From Dicyema japonicum (lineage: Eukaryota > Dicyemida > Rhombozoa > Dicyemidae), in the NCBI GenBank assembly GCA_011109175.1, contig RDEW01000023.1:556089-620088 (forward strand): a stretch of DNA of 64,000 bases. Direction: 5' to 3'. This document shows positions 45,930 to 57,609 of the stretch, one piece after another. The first letter of the stretch is position 1. The number at the start of each line of letters is the position of its first letter. Both the position numbers and the translations under genes were made by a program. A model generated the notes under the pieces. The model searched no databases. It was not told where the DNA came from and worked only from the letters and a program-made list of their open reading frames with translations.

Positions 45930-46115
45930 GTTAAAGCCAATCCGCGCTACCAGTAAACACTGTTCATGGTTTCGCTTGTGCCATGTTTTTTGACTATCCT
46001 TTCCGTTAGTCTTCTCCATCCCTTTCGTTGTCGTGCTCGTCTCCTGATCTCGTCCAGATCATCCGCATCCATCAGTCGGCCCCCAATCACTGCGTAATCC
46101 TCCGCAAATGTCCTG
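45930..46115 (-). pseudogene. LINE group 1 C-terminal tail
   Basis: Minus strand encodes DADDLDEIRRRARQRKGWRRL, equivalent to the NADDLDSMRALARNRGAWKRM end of group 1 LINEs (as at 47410-47490). Confidence 0.65.
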
Positions 46116-47149
46116 GGAAGACAACTTCTTAGACGTCCTCTGAATGTAGAAGATTAAGTATGGCCGAAAAATTATTCCATGGCGGCATTGTATGGTGTTC
46201 CACACTGTACATCTTCAAAATAATTGAGTAGTCAAATATCATTAGAATTTGGATTCGAGGAGTATTAAAAAGTTTTTCTAAATAAAGCCTAAAGTCTGCA
46301 TAATAATTTGTTTATAAAAATCACGGCAAAAGTGAATACTTCCATAGACTTCCTTGCTTTTATTGTGGTATATCTAAAATCTAAGAACTTTCAAAAAGCC
46401 ACATCTCATCAAGGATTCTGAAAATATGTAGTAAAATTTTTTAAAAAACTTCAGAGATAAATGATATAGTTCAGGCAGTGGTTTGGTTGAGGATCACTGT
46501 TAGTTCATACACCTTCCTTGTGTTCTTAGGATTTCAAGATGATCGACTATGACATCGTTTTCTTTTGAAATGTCTTTTGCTCATTTCCACGAGTAAATGA
46601 GAAATCTTAATTATATTTATTAAAAGAACAGCTCTTGCATTAACATTCTCAGATTAGTATGCTGCGTATTAAATGGGATCTTTCGAGTTCATTGAAAACT
46701 GTTAGCTATTCCAGGTACCCCAGAAACAAGACATCGAAGAAGGAGAAGATAAGGAACCAGCTGGCAAAAAACAATGTGCATACCTTCTGATAATCATTAT
46801 TCCAAGTAGTTAGCGGAACCAGCGCTGCTTTCGAGCATCCCCCAGCATGGACGAGATTGCACTTATAATCTCTATTGGAATCGAATCAAAGTAAACACTG
46901 TATATCCAGTATATACAGAACATGCAGAATTTTCATTTTCATAGTATTTAATGGTTGTCACCCTCAGTACTAAAAAAATAGTATTCTGGATAATTCAGAT
47001 TTTTCTGAGTTGAATGGTGTAATTTTTAGTTAAAATCGTTAATATTTTAAAATTATAAAGTTTACTCAAATGAATAGTGTGCCATTTTTATGATATTTTA
47101 TTATTTTTTAATTAACAAAAATTTTATTAATATTTAAAATTAAAAAAAT
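46116..47149. other. spacer, nothing recognised
   Basis: AT-rich with no open frame above 60 codons and no recognisable motif. Confidence 0.4.
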
Positions 47150-47334
47150 ACTTGATGCACGAGCTTATGGTGGATCGATTATCGACAGCGACCACAAAAT
47201 GGTTATTGCTAGACTTTCTCTAAAAAGACTTATGGTACTACAAAGAACGAAACGGAAGCACATTGAAACCACAGAACCCAACTATAGACGTTATAATTTG
47301 GAATCCTTAATCAGTCAATCAGAAGGGGCCCTAG
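47150..47334 (+). pseudogene. LINE endonuclease end fragment
   Basis: Plus codons read GGSIIDSDHKMVIARLSLKRL, the SDHxLV catalytic end of an EEP endonuclease. It ends at a single N (47335). Confidence 0.6.
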
Positions 47335-47395
47335 NTTATTTTATTTCTGCAAATGGTTCAGGTTGAACATAAATGAGTTGCGCTAGATATCGAAT

Positions 47396-47560
47396 CAGTA
47401 TAAAAAAAAACCTAACAAATGCCGACGACCTGGACAGCATGAGAGCCTTGGCTAGGAACAGGGGAGCATGGAAAAGGATGACATCTAACCTTGTTTCTTT
47501 TGCTGCACATGCGGGGCTATAATTAGTATGGCTCTTGTGAAGTGCTTAAATAAATAATAA
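47396..47560 (+). mobile_element. 5'-truncated LINE group 1 insertion with TSD
   Basis: A 165-bp insert encodes the tail NADDLDSMRALARNRGAWKRM, then the conserved 3' end and an AAATAAATAATAA tail. A 12-bp direct repeat TAGATATCGAAT flanks it (47384-47395 and 47561-47572). It is the same element end as at 7714-7951 and 13590-13740. Confidence 0.88.
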
Positions 47561-47987
47561 TAGATATCGAATATCTAAAAATGGATTTCTTGTTCCTTCG
47601 CTTTCCAGATAGTGTAAACAGCGTATTTGGACACATGCCCTATTGCTATTGATAGAACTGAAACAACAATAGTATTTTTGTCTATTAATTAGTAAAGTGA
47701 ACATAATTTTGCTCATTTGATCGTTCATTCAGTTATCTAATAAAAAAGATCTACAATTTAACCCGTGACGAATTTCCAAATGATGTGAAGAAATGTGTCT
47801 TATGTCAGACCTAAAGGCTATCTGAGACGAGGCCTCCAATTACGGCAATTATTGCTGAATATCTGCGTGTTAGATGATCTGATGGATCAGAGAAGATATT
47901 CCTGATTGAACAACGGATATTCTTGGGTAATTGTTTTTAATTTTACATTTAGATTTTTGTAATGGTCGATTCTTTTTCAATTTTGCA

Positions 47988-48368
47988 ATGGTAGATATGG
48001 ATAAACTAAACAGCTTAAGAAATATCTCAGATTTTCCATCAATTTGTTTACATCCATGGATCACCTATTATATTTCAAACAGAAAATGGTCTAGAGTTCA
48101 AAAACTCTTTTCTCAGGGATATTTGAGGTTAAATATTAAACATATTTGTGGAAGACCTCGAGCACGTGGGTTAAAGGTCAGGTTGAGAGGTATAATTTAT
48201 ATAACAACGTATAGGTTAAATCAATCTCTAATAAATGGTTATCGTTTCAGCTATGAAGGAACTTTTGGAAAATATAGACTTTGTGATATGTATTCATTAC
48301 AACATTACAAATCATGGGATAACAAAACATTATCCGTTCAACACATTTATGGGATTATCCGCCACTAA
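47988..48368 (+). CDS. 126-aa unrecognised basic protein
   Basis: An open frame from ATG 47988 with a hydrophobic-aromatic start (HPWITYYISNRKWSRVQK) and a basic RPRARGLKVRLRG segment. Further open pieces downstream (TFRCQGTLDRRYILLALKK near 48400; VGDRVIRMDCDFN to a stop at 48660) look coding but do not join with a clear intron. No family is recognised. It could be a lineage-specific gene or a decayed mobile-element protein. Confidence 0.4.
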   Translation: MVDMDKLNSLRNISDFPSICLHPWITYYISNRKWSRVQKLFSQGYLRLNIKHICGRPRARGLKVRLRGIIYITTYRLNQSLINGYRFSYEGTFGKYRLCDMYSLQHYKSWDNKTLSVQHIYGIIRH

Positions 48369-48660
48369 TTTCTGATGAATGATTTAATGCAGTATGAAGA
48401 TGAAGACTTTTCGTTGTCAAGGGACTCTTGATCGAAGATATATTTTGTTAGCTCTGAAAAAAACTGCGTAAGAAAAGAAGCATGAAAATGATGAGGAATC
48501 ATTGAATGTAGGAGATAGAGTTATACGGATGGATTGTGATTTCAATCAATCAACAAAAAGATGTTTTATATGGCACTTGGACACTACAATTTATCAAGTA
48601 GTGGACATGCTGCATGTAGATGGTAGTAACTTGCAAACAATGATTGTCGAAGCAGAATAA

Positions 48661-49499
48661 AAAGATTGATTTTAATGTCTATTCTAGAATGTTTATCTTT
48701 TTTGGCTTAATATGGAGATTAGATTTAGTTGTTGATTAAGAATGAAAGTAGGTATTGATTATGGTTGAGACTACACTTAGGTATGTTTAGGAAACGGATT
48801 AGAGATTGACAAGTGAAGGGTTATTGTCAAGGTTAGGGGTCAAAGTTAGGGTTAGAGATATAGATTAACTATTGATTGGTAGCCAACTAATATAATCCAT
48901 TTCCTCCTTTCGATAAGTTATCCATAAGCTTCAGCAAGATCAATGGTCTACTTCCAATAAATCCTGATGTATCGACGCCGACTGGTTTAAAAATGAACTG
49001 TCCACCAAGACAGGACAATATGCCATTAATATTATTCCAAATAAGTATTATTTATAGTTTAATAGAAATAAATATTATTTGATTCCTTCTTAACATCTCC
49101 ATTCTTAATATTATTAAAACAATTGAAATAAATAGTATTCCTACAGGTTCGTGGAAAAAGCTGAGATGGCCAGAAGGAAGAAATAAAAAAAGCTTCTAGA
49201 CAGGTTCACGTTCCGAATTGTCGTGGTTGAGATAACTGGATGAATTGCGAAAAATTGTTTCACTTTCCAAAAAATATGGACGTCTGGTTACAATCAAAAG
49301 TCATGAAGTACGTGAGGCACAGAGGCTTCTGCAGTTTGTTTCCGTCGTCGTAGAGATGTCAATTAATCGACGGAGAGCATCCAACTATTTATTAAAAGTT
49401 ATAATAAAAAGTTGTTTTCTCAAATTAATACAATTGAATCGACGCCTGCTTTGTACACAAAACAAGATGTTTTCTGATTTTTTTATAGGCAATTAAAAT
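48661..49499. other. spacer; retroelement sliver
   Basis: 48700-48890 is G/T-rich on plus. Minus-strand codons at about 48960-49010 (a CLGGQFIFKPVG-like piece in broken frame) match the C-terminus of the PHD-RT family, as at 57800-57840. A plus frame at 49245-49496 is unassigned. Confidence 0.4.
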
Positions 49500-50495
49500 A
49501 AATAAGGTGTGGTGTGATCAACAAAAATCTCATGGAAAATAAAGAACGAAAAGAAGACAAAGTACGAGGAACAAATCCAGTACGGACAAATCAGGTATGT
49601 TCTTTATGTGGACAATCGAATATCAGGAAATATGGGATTAACTGCACACAATGTGAATCATTCGCCCATCTGGGCTGCATAAAAATGAGTAAAGCTTGCG
49701 TCGAGACGCTGCCGACTCAACTTATCCGGGAAACTGAAACGAAACATAATGAATTTTAGCTGTCATAACATACACACAATACTTGAACATCCACTTAATG
49801 TCAATGAGGTCGAAACCAGAGGAGCATACATCAAAGATGCCCCCAACAAACTAAAGGAGAGAATAAACCGGAAACTTCTGGAAGGCGACGTGCGGGCAGC
49901 CTTACTGGTTATCACATCCGATGACACAGTATTGTCTTGTACACTCGAGGTCCTAAATACCTTAATACTAAAGCATCCAGATGCACCGATTGACTATGAA
50001 AAGTTTTTGAATCCTGAAGGAACCCAGGAGATAATCATTACTGAATCCGAAGTGCGGCACGGAATAACTTCCTTCGCGGCTAGCAGCGGTGAAGGCTTGG
50101 AAGGGTTACGTCCAGGCCATATTAAGGACCTTACGTTTACTTACACCTCGGAAGCTGGACACTGTCTTGTCAAATCAATTACGGACCTAATCAGAAAAAT
50201 GGTTAACGGCGACATCCCAAAATATGCCAGAGAATTGCTCTTCTCTGCAAGGCTTCTTGCTTTCAAAAAACCCAACGGAGGAATCCGCCCCATTGCGGTC
50301 GGGAACTATTTTAGAAGACTTGCGGCAAAAGTAGCATCGACCATGGTGAGCCGACAACTCGGAGAGGAGTTCTTTCCTAAACAAATGGGTGTTAGTATCC
50401 AGAACGGATGTGAGGTTGCGGTTTATGCAGCAAGTTATCGTCGCATTGGTGAGTACATTTTTTCACAGATTAATAGAATTGATGGTGGAGAATAG
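49500..50495 (+). pseudogene. PHD-RT retroelement, N-terminal half
   Basis: The frame 49514-49759 has a PHD-type zinc finger (VCSLCGQSNIRKYGINC, CESFAHLGCIKM). The next frame (49749-50495, one shift) reads LLEGDVRAALLVITSDD, then GEGLEGLRPGHIKDL and FKKPNGGIRPIAVGNYFRRLAAKVAS, then PKQMGVSIQNGCEVAVYAA. This is the RT 1-3 region of a retroelement in which RT is preceded by a PHD-like finger. It breaks off before the YxDD core at 50495. It is the best-preserved copy of its family here and defines the 5' half of the fragments at 1293, 21600, 30790, 42955 and 57610. Confidence 0.8.
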
Positions 50496-51029
50496 ATCCT
50501 AGCAAACTGTGTAGCAAACTCAACTGCAGTTTTGTGAGCTCTCATTTTCGCTATCTCCACAATCTATTAAAATGTATTTCCAAATCACTAACTTTTGATT
50601 TTCGGAAATACAATTACGTTTTGGTCTCCCCGTTCGTGATGTAGACGAATCTTCATTTTGCGGAATTTTTACCTTCCAAAAGAATTCTGAACAGGGGATC
50701 CTAACTTGCAGATCTTTACCACACGGCATTCTTTCAAGGAACTAGCTGAAACGAGGATATCTATGCGCTTCATGAGGGATTCATCAATGAACAAAAAATT
50801 TGAGTCATTTATCTGTTGATTGGAGTGTTAATGATTATTTACCTCTGACAAAATGCGAAGTAGTTCTTGTCTGGCTAAATATAGCGAAACTCGAAAATCC
50901 ATTAGATTTTACACATCAACCAAATACGTATGTATTCAAATATTTGAATTTAAATTTAATGTAGATGGATAAATAAATAAAAAATTTGAATTTAAATTTA
51001 ATGTAGATGGATAAATAAATAAAAAAAAG
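50496..51029. other. spacer; small tandem repeat
   Basis: Minus codons near 50600-50640 (RTGRPKRNCISENQK) resemble a LINE group 1 tail. 50943-51027 is two copies of a 42-bp AT-rich unit ending AAATAAATAAAAAA. Confidence 0.45.
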
Positions 51030-54000
51030 CATGCAACGTGCTTTCGATTCGGTGGCGTTAAAACTCTCTCGAGTTTGTATAAATGTTGAAAGGAAAAAAG
51101 GAGAAGGGTCACTTGCGTTACCTGATGATATGAATATAATTCTTTCCATATCCGAGAGCGTTGTGGCAGCTGACCCAAAAGAATGGTCGAGGCAGGTAGT
51201 CCTGCTGGTACGTAGCCGAATACCCTGGAATGGTTAGCCATACTTGGCGGAGCTCTGCAGTGGCAGATTCAGTACTGCTACATCTGTGAGTGAACTCAAG
51301 AATATGGCTGTAAGCAAAGAGGGTACTGGTCTAAAGGGGCGAGGACCAGATGACCACAACTGTCAAAGAGAGCACGAGCACCAGAGCTGTGATATGTTGC
51401 ATCTCAAGCATGTTTATGAAATCTGCGCGCAAAATTTTTCTGCAGCGGCAGATGTTTCACTTGAGGACCGTAGATTTACCCGCAAGATCCCTCATTGTAA
51501 GGTTAACGGTGTAGTGTTAACCTGCATCAATAAGGCTGTGGCTTATGCGGTGGAGGCTAAGCCAGTAGGGTCATTGGGTGACATCTCCCTAGTGCTGTAT
51601 GCAGCACAGATCACCTATGAGGAATTGACGGACAAGCCCAGACCACCCAGTAAATGGAGGGAGCAGATCTGTGCCAAGATTGCTTGGAGACAGACTGAGC
51701 TGGAAGCACTGGAGGGACACATAAGTAGTGTGGCGAGAGGTGTTAGAGGAAAAGCACCGGCTATAGTAAAGGGGCTAATTAGTAAACTCCGTGTTCCCAA
51801 ATGGGACCTTAAAAAGTTGAGGAGGGCAAAGGTGGAGTTAGAGGGAGCAATAATGGTGTATAAGAAAAAACTCTATACACATGAAAGTCGGTGTAAGAGA
51901 AGGAGAGAAAATAATCTGTTTGAGTTTAATCGCAAATTGTTTTACCGTCGCCTACACGAAAATGGCCATAGTGTATGTTCCCAGGAGGACGCGGAAATGC
52001 TTTCCACATGGGGTAGTATGTGGGAGGCTAAACCACGCAGAGGAAATGCGTGGAATGTCCCGTACAGCGCCGCTCCTTTCTTGGCGGAATTTTCGAATTC
52101 GCAAGAAATTTTGAGGCGGTAGTGAGACATCTCCCTGATTGGAAAACGACCGGGGTCGATAAAGTGTATAATTTCTTTATTAAAAGATGCACTTCATTGC
52201 ACGAGTCTATGTGTCGTGTATTACAGAAAAGCATCACTAACCCGGAGACGATTCCTTATTGGGCATGCACGGGACAACTTATTTGATCCCAAAGCTGGAT
52301 AACCCCCAGTCTGCGGCAGATTATCGACCGATAACCTGCATGCCAAACCTGTATAAACTAATGACCAAATTGGTGGCTAATGAGGTCAGGAGTTTTGTAG
52401 AAGCAAGTGGGATTCTCTCCGAGAATCAGTTGGGTACTGTGCGAAATTGTCAGGGGGCAAAAGAGCAGGCTTTGATCAACAATTTCCTTTCTGTGTCTCA
52501 CGGAAACTCACTTTTGTCTATGTGGGTGGATGTGAAGAAGGCTTACAATTCAGTTGATCATTCTTACCTTGTCGAGTGCCTACAAAGTCTGTGTATGCCT
52601 GTGTGGTTCATCAGCTTTGTAGTTGCTGTGATGAATAGGTGGAGTATTCATCTGAAATATAATAGGCACCGGATAGGCGAGGTAAAACTCAAGAGAGGGA
52701 TTTTTCAGGGAGATAGCATGTCTCCGCTGCTATTTGTTCTCTATTTGAAGTTATTGAGTCGCCATCTCAATGACCTGTTGGATCAATTATCAGTTCATTG
52801 TGAGGGGGTTTGTTTCACCTTCTTTTTATCGATGACTTAAAGATGCATGCTCGAACAGCAGAGGAGCTCTAGTCCATGGTGGTTTATGCCAGGGAATTCT
52901 TTGAGAGTATAGGACTAGAATTGAATTATTCAAAGTCTGCGACTAACACGCAAGTATGTAGCGAGTTAGTAAGATTCCTAGAGGAATACAATGGATATAA
53001 GTATCTGGGTTTCACCGAAACTACAAAATTCCTTATAATACCTGAGACAAATCGACAAATTACTGAAAGCATTCGTAAAAGATCAGCGTTATTATGTAAG
53101 ACGTCTCTAAATGTGAGGAATTTGTTCCTTATATTAAATGAGTATGTTGTCTCGCTGCTAAACTACTACATAGGTGTTGTGAAGTTTGAGCCCAAAGAGT
53201 ATGATGAGATGGATGATCCATGGAGTATTCAAAGAGAATTATGTCCATGTGCTGGCAGCCAATAAGAAGAGACTATATTTACATGTGATAAATTCGGCCG
53301 TGGACTGTGTGGAGTAGTCCAACTGAGTGAGCGTATCTTAATGCGAATGCACGACACCCTGATAGCTCGATCAAGTGCGTCTGCTAGGAAACAAGCCATA
53401 ATAACGACCGAGAAAACACGGGCAACCCATCTAGGCACTATCAGACCTTTTTTGTCTGCTAAGTATGGTGTTGATGATGGTGGGCTAGTAAATGTGAAGG
53501 CGTTGATCGAACTACAATATAATAATTTAATTGAAAAGATCAACTTAAAAGCCTTCAAAAGGTCCTTTTTAGAGCATTGGACAACCCACATGTAGACCTT
53601 AAGTCGTCGACAATATGGTAAAATACGGTGACAACTCACCTCGGAAGTCAAGGAGCATGTCGGTTAATCATTTAGCCACTCTGTGCGGATCCATGCTCTA
53701 CCACGACTATGTGTGGAGGCATAACGAGGTAGTAAGGAGTCTTCATCTTCTATGCAATAAGTATGGTATTCGCCACACCAGAAAGTTGCGGACTCATAAG
53801 GTGCAATCTGTAGTAGAGAACAGCAGGGTCCAAATTAAGGTAGACAGTGTTATCCGTACCTCGGTGCTAGTCAAGCACAATAAACCGGACATTGTGGTAC
53901 ACGATAAGGAGTCTGGCCAAGTCCCTATCATAGAGGTTGGCATTGCGTCTTCAATCGATTAATGAAATAGCAATCGTCCACGTAAATAATTACTGTCTTA

Positions 54001-54119
54001 TTATTTCGTATAAAAGAATAATGGTAACAACGAGCACACAAATATACACTCAGATTTGGAGTTTATTAAATAGATATGGGGAATATTGTACTTTTTGTAT
54101 AGACAGTCTCGATAGTTAA
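51030..54119 (+). pseudogene. RLE-type LINE: RT and C-terminal nuclease, few frameshifts
   Basis: 51244-52122 is a long N-terminal frame (292 codons) with a helical, basic region before RT. After a shift near 52100, RT motifs follow: ADYRPITCMPNLYKL, WVDVKKAYNSVDH (motif A), FQGDSMSPLLFVLYL (motif B). After another shift at about 52825 the core is LLFIDDLKMHA (motif C), then GLELNYSKSATN and GYKYLGF. The C-terminus (53615-53962) has SHLA-like LATLCGSMLYHDYVWRHNEVVR and NKPDIVVHDKESGQVPIIEVGIA, a PD...D/E restriction-like endonuclease signature. Catalytic FIDD is intact. At least four frame breaks make it inactive as assembled, but it is the most complete retroelement in the window. Confidence 0.85.
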
Positions 54120-54484
54120 GCATTATTGGGTATAAAGAAAGCTTAATTGACTTAAATGCATTATTTCTGAATGTGCGTTATGTGAATGGAAATAATCGAC
54201 AAATATTCAAAATATGTTAGGTGGAGTCTATTTTTAGAATTTTCTATTGTTTTATGTATATTTTCACTGAATCTCTAGTTATAATCTCAGAGTTAGGGAG
54301 AAAGTAGTGAAGCAATAAATAACTATGAAATGTGGAAAATTAAATGATCAAAGAAAATAGAAAAAATTAAAGTTTATTAATGCTACTAATTAAACTTTTT
54401 CCGCTATCTTTCCTTTTTCTGCTTTTCAAGTGTTTAAATAAGTAGATTTTTCGTTTTCGTATTTTACTAATTCTAAATTATTAA
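54120..54484. other. AT-rich 3' flank of lectin gene
   Basis: Nothing recognised. It lies downstream of the minus-strand lectin gene. Confidence 0.4.
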
Positions 54485-55456
54485 TCAAGAATACAATATG
54501 AGGAAGAGTGTTGTAAGCAATACGATCAAACTGATACCCGTAATTATCCATACAATTAATGTTTGATAACTACCAATCTTTACCCCATTTTGAGTGGTTT
54601 GCGAGTCATTCGAGGCATTCAAAGCCAACTTCTCTGACTTAAACGAATTGCGTCTTATTAAATCTCCCCCTATCATATGATTGTCTATGTTTTTTGAGGG
54701 TTGACGAGCTGAAATAGATTTCGATAAATTTTTTGTTGAGTTTTGAATTGACCTCGATAATTCCACTGTAGTTGTTTGTTTTGTTGAAAGTGTTTCAGTT
54801 GGTTTTGTAGGTTCTATATTCGCTGTAGATGTTTCAAGAGTAGAAGTTGACTCGGTACTTTTTGGATCAAAAATTGTAAAAATTTTACTTGAATTAGCTT
54901 TCTCTGACTTAGTTCCCGTTGTTAATGTAGAAATATTCGATGAGTATGTTGATTTTTCAAACCCAACAGGTCTAGGCAGGGCTGGAGATTTAGGTGGCAA
55001 TCCTATAAATTCAAAAGTGAAATAACTGTATTGGCAGATAAATCCATGTTTAATATTGTTTGGTTCACAAATACATTGAGATATTAGCCATTTTGATTTT
55101 TTTTCTGTAATGCAACGGCAAGGATTTATTATGTTCCTGTAGCGTCCCATTATATTGTCTATACAATAAACTTTTTTATTTAAATTTAATTTTGTTAATA
55201 AGTCCGTAATGGACATAAAAACATTATTTTTGTTTACTATTGCCTGAAAATAAGATCGAAAATTACAAGCCATCCTCCATGACGTTGGCATGAGTGAAAT
55301 GATACATAACAATCATAAGAATCTTCTTTCACAGAATAGCATTTTCCATCAATTTTCAAATCTCCTGAAGGGTTACTGAAGTAGTTAGGACATTGACAAG
55401 AAACTATAATAAAAACTAAAACAACCAGCTATAATTAATGCTTGAAAAGCAATCAT
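54485..55456 (-). CDS. C-type lectin-like surface protein
   Basis: Three exons join over GT-AG introns of 22 nt (55404-55425) and 23 nt (55244-55266), giving 308 aa. Order: signal peptide MIAFQALIIAVSCQC; a C-type lectin-like domain (KCYSVKEDSYDCYVSFHSC, GGWLAIVNKNNVFMSIT, then CRCITEKKSKWLISQCIC and HGFICQYS, i.e. the CxxxGGxLAxV...WxxxxC...FIC frame); a Ser/Thr-rich stalk of about 130 residues that could be O-glycosylated; and a final hydrophobic stretch (LIVWIITGISLIVLLTTLFL) ending only a few residues from the stop. That end is either a tailless membrane anchor or a GPI-attachment signal. No EPN/QPD sugar-binding motif was seen, so ligand binding is open. Intact. Confidence 0.85.
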
Positions 55457-55910
55457 TAATAGTTCAATGACATTTTATTATAAATTCTAATATTATTTTT
55501 ATTTTTTCTATTTTATATATTATTTTAAAAAATAACATATTTTTATTTTATTTATCAACAAATCTAAAAATCTTGTTTCTTATTTATTAATGATCTATCA
55601 TTATTTAACGTTTTGTCATTTTATTTTATATGTATTATATGCCATTAACCTTCGATCAGTTATTACTTCATTTAATTTTATTAAAATAGACATTATTATA
55701 AGATATATAGTTATAATTAATATTAAATGACCTTTGACCTTGGTTTACCAGAAGATATATATTTGGCATTCTTTTAGTAACATCTACTATTGCCAGATAA
55801 TCACAAATTATACATCTTTTCTTCGCATGGTTATGTTCGTCTTTATTATTATCAAAAGCACTTTCACAGAACCAAAGAACGTTACATTAACTAAAGTCCC
55901 GTTTGCTTCA
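55457..55910. other. AT-rich spacer
   Basis: Upstream of the lectin start. A/T runs and no recognised gene. Confidence 0.4.
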
Positions 55911-56275
55911 CTAGGCGTCTACTTTGTGCATCTGTCCGTAGATCTTATAGCTCTTGTGCATATTTAAGTTTTCTTCCAATCCATTAAGATCCTTGTTCAG
56001 ATCCACGGGTAGAGTGACTTTGGGTCTTCCTCTGAACGATGGTTTGTTCTCATTGTTAAAGTAATTGTCCATTATTATATTTGCAGGGGCGTTTATGTCT
56101 ATTCTAAGCACGTGCCCAAACAGTCTCAATCTTGATTCAATAATGTCAATTCTTATTGGCCTCGATTGTGCCACAGAGTATAATTTTTTATTTGAAATCT
56201 TTTTGGGGCAACCTAGACCCATTAAATTGCGTAATTGTTTTCTATGAAATATATCCATTTTTCTTGAGCTCTAGC
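55911..56275 (-). pseudogene. LINE group 1 C-terminal fragment
   Basis: The minus frame reads DIFHRKQLRNLMGLGCP, KISNKKLYS, RLRLFGHVLRIDINAP and FRGRPKVTLPVDLNKDL, the standard end of group 1. The frame is open for 115 codons. Confidence 0.8.
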
Positions 56276-57609
56276 TCCTTGACCCCCGTGTACCCCAGTG
56301 TGAAGAGATCATTCGACATGTGTTGAAATAGACATAATAATTCAAGAACCACATCACCAGTTCAACCAAATGTTCGTCTTTTCCAATACAATATTCTCTA
56401 AAAACGATCGCATTTGCTATTTCGTTAATTTTATTTGTATTACAGGAAAAACCTGTATTGGTTGCAACTTTATTTGAATAAAAATCATGAATATTTTGCG
56501 ATTATCAGCAGTTATTTATTAAGTTATTTTATCCTTTGTCATAGTTTAACTTTAAGTTTTTAAAAAATTCTATATTTTTTCCAATTGATTAATGATCCTT
56601 GAAAATTCTAATAAGCGAGATCGGAGGCAGCTCTGAATGCGTGGCTATTCCCTATTAAAATGGCGTGCGAGTTTCAATCAAATAATCAACAGCGCTCACG
56701 GGAATCTCCTGTTCGTGCAGAAATCTGATTTCCTAGATGACTCAAAAATTCTAGCGTCGCGGGGAAAGAGAACAACACATCTCAATAGTGAGAGAATCAA
56801 ACAAAAATCCTAGGGTAGAACCGTGAACTTTGCCCTTGTTAACTTCTCGACCTACTTTCTTAAAATAGGCTAAAGAGACACTCTGGAAGTTATTTTATTG
56901 ACAAAATTCAATGTTTGAACTATGATTAACTTGGCTTGTAATTTCCATCACTGCCGAAATAAGGAATATTCTTATCAATTTATTGAAAACGACATTCTTC
57001 AGGCATAGATTTTAAATAACGCACACGAACTTGTGTTTGCATGAAATTTAATTGTTTTCAGATAGCTTGTAATAAATTTAGAAGAGTAGTCGTATTGGAT
57101 TTATGCAATAGGTTCATAGCATTTCTTAAAATTGGTTCATAGAGGCAAATCTTCAGAGATCTCGAAGCTTAGCTGTAACTAAATCGCTTATACAGTTTAT
57201 CCTTCACATTGTTTTTAAGGAAGAACTTTCGATGTCACAACACTTAGACTAAGCCAAATACGTTAAAATCCTAGCCATCAATTTTGTTGTACAGAAGACG
57301 ACTTCAACCAAAAAATGGTAATAATTCCTACTGATTTCTAAAAATATCTTAATTAAGGAGACCGAAAATGCGATTTTTCTCGAATCTCCGATATACCATT
57401 AAAAAATATCAATTTTTTGCAAGAAAAAATGATTCTGTTCAACTTTTATCGCACTATTTTCATCTCACGCCTTGTTTCCCTTTTTTTCTTCTGGCATCTT
57501 TTTGTTTCACGAATATGAATCCCTGAGAACCATCACAAACGACGAATAGATTGGTGCATAATAATACTCACTATTTAATTTTTTATAAACCAACTTAAAT
57601 TAACGCAAA
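56276..57609. other. spacer; dispersed repeat copy 2
   Basis: 56635-56740 is the second copy of the dispersed repeat at 18058-18165. Everything else is AT-rich with no recognised gene. Confidence 0.4.

Noticed and set aside
48815-48860. Telomere-like GTTAGGGTTAG
   Set aside because: Only about two TTAGGG units in a G/T-rich stretch; no array.
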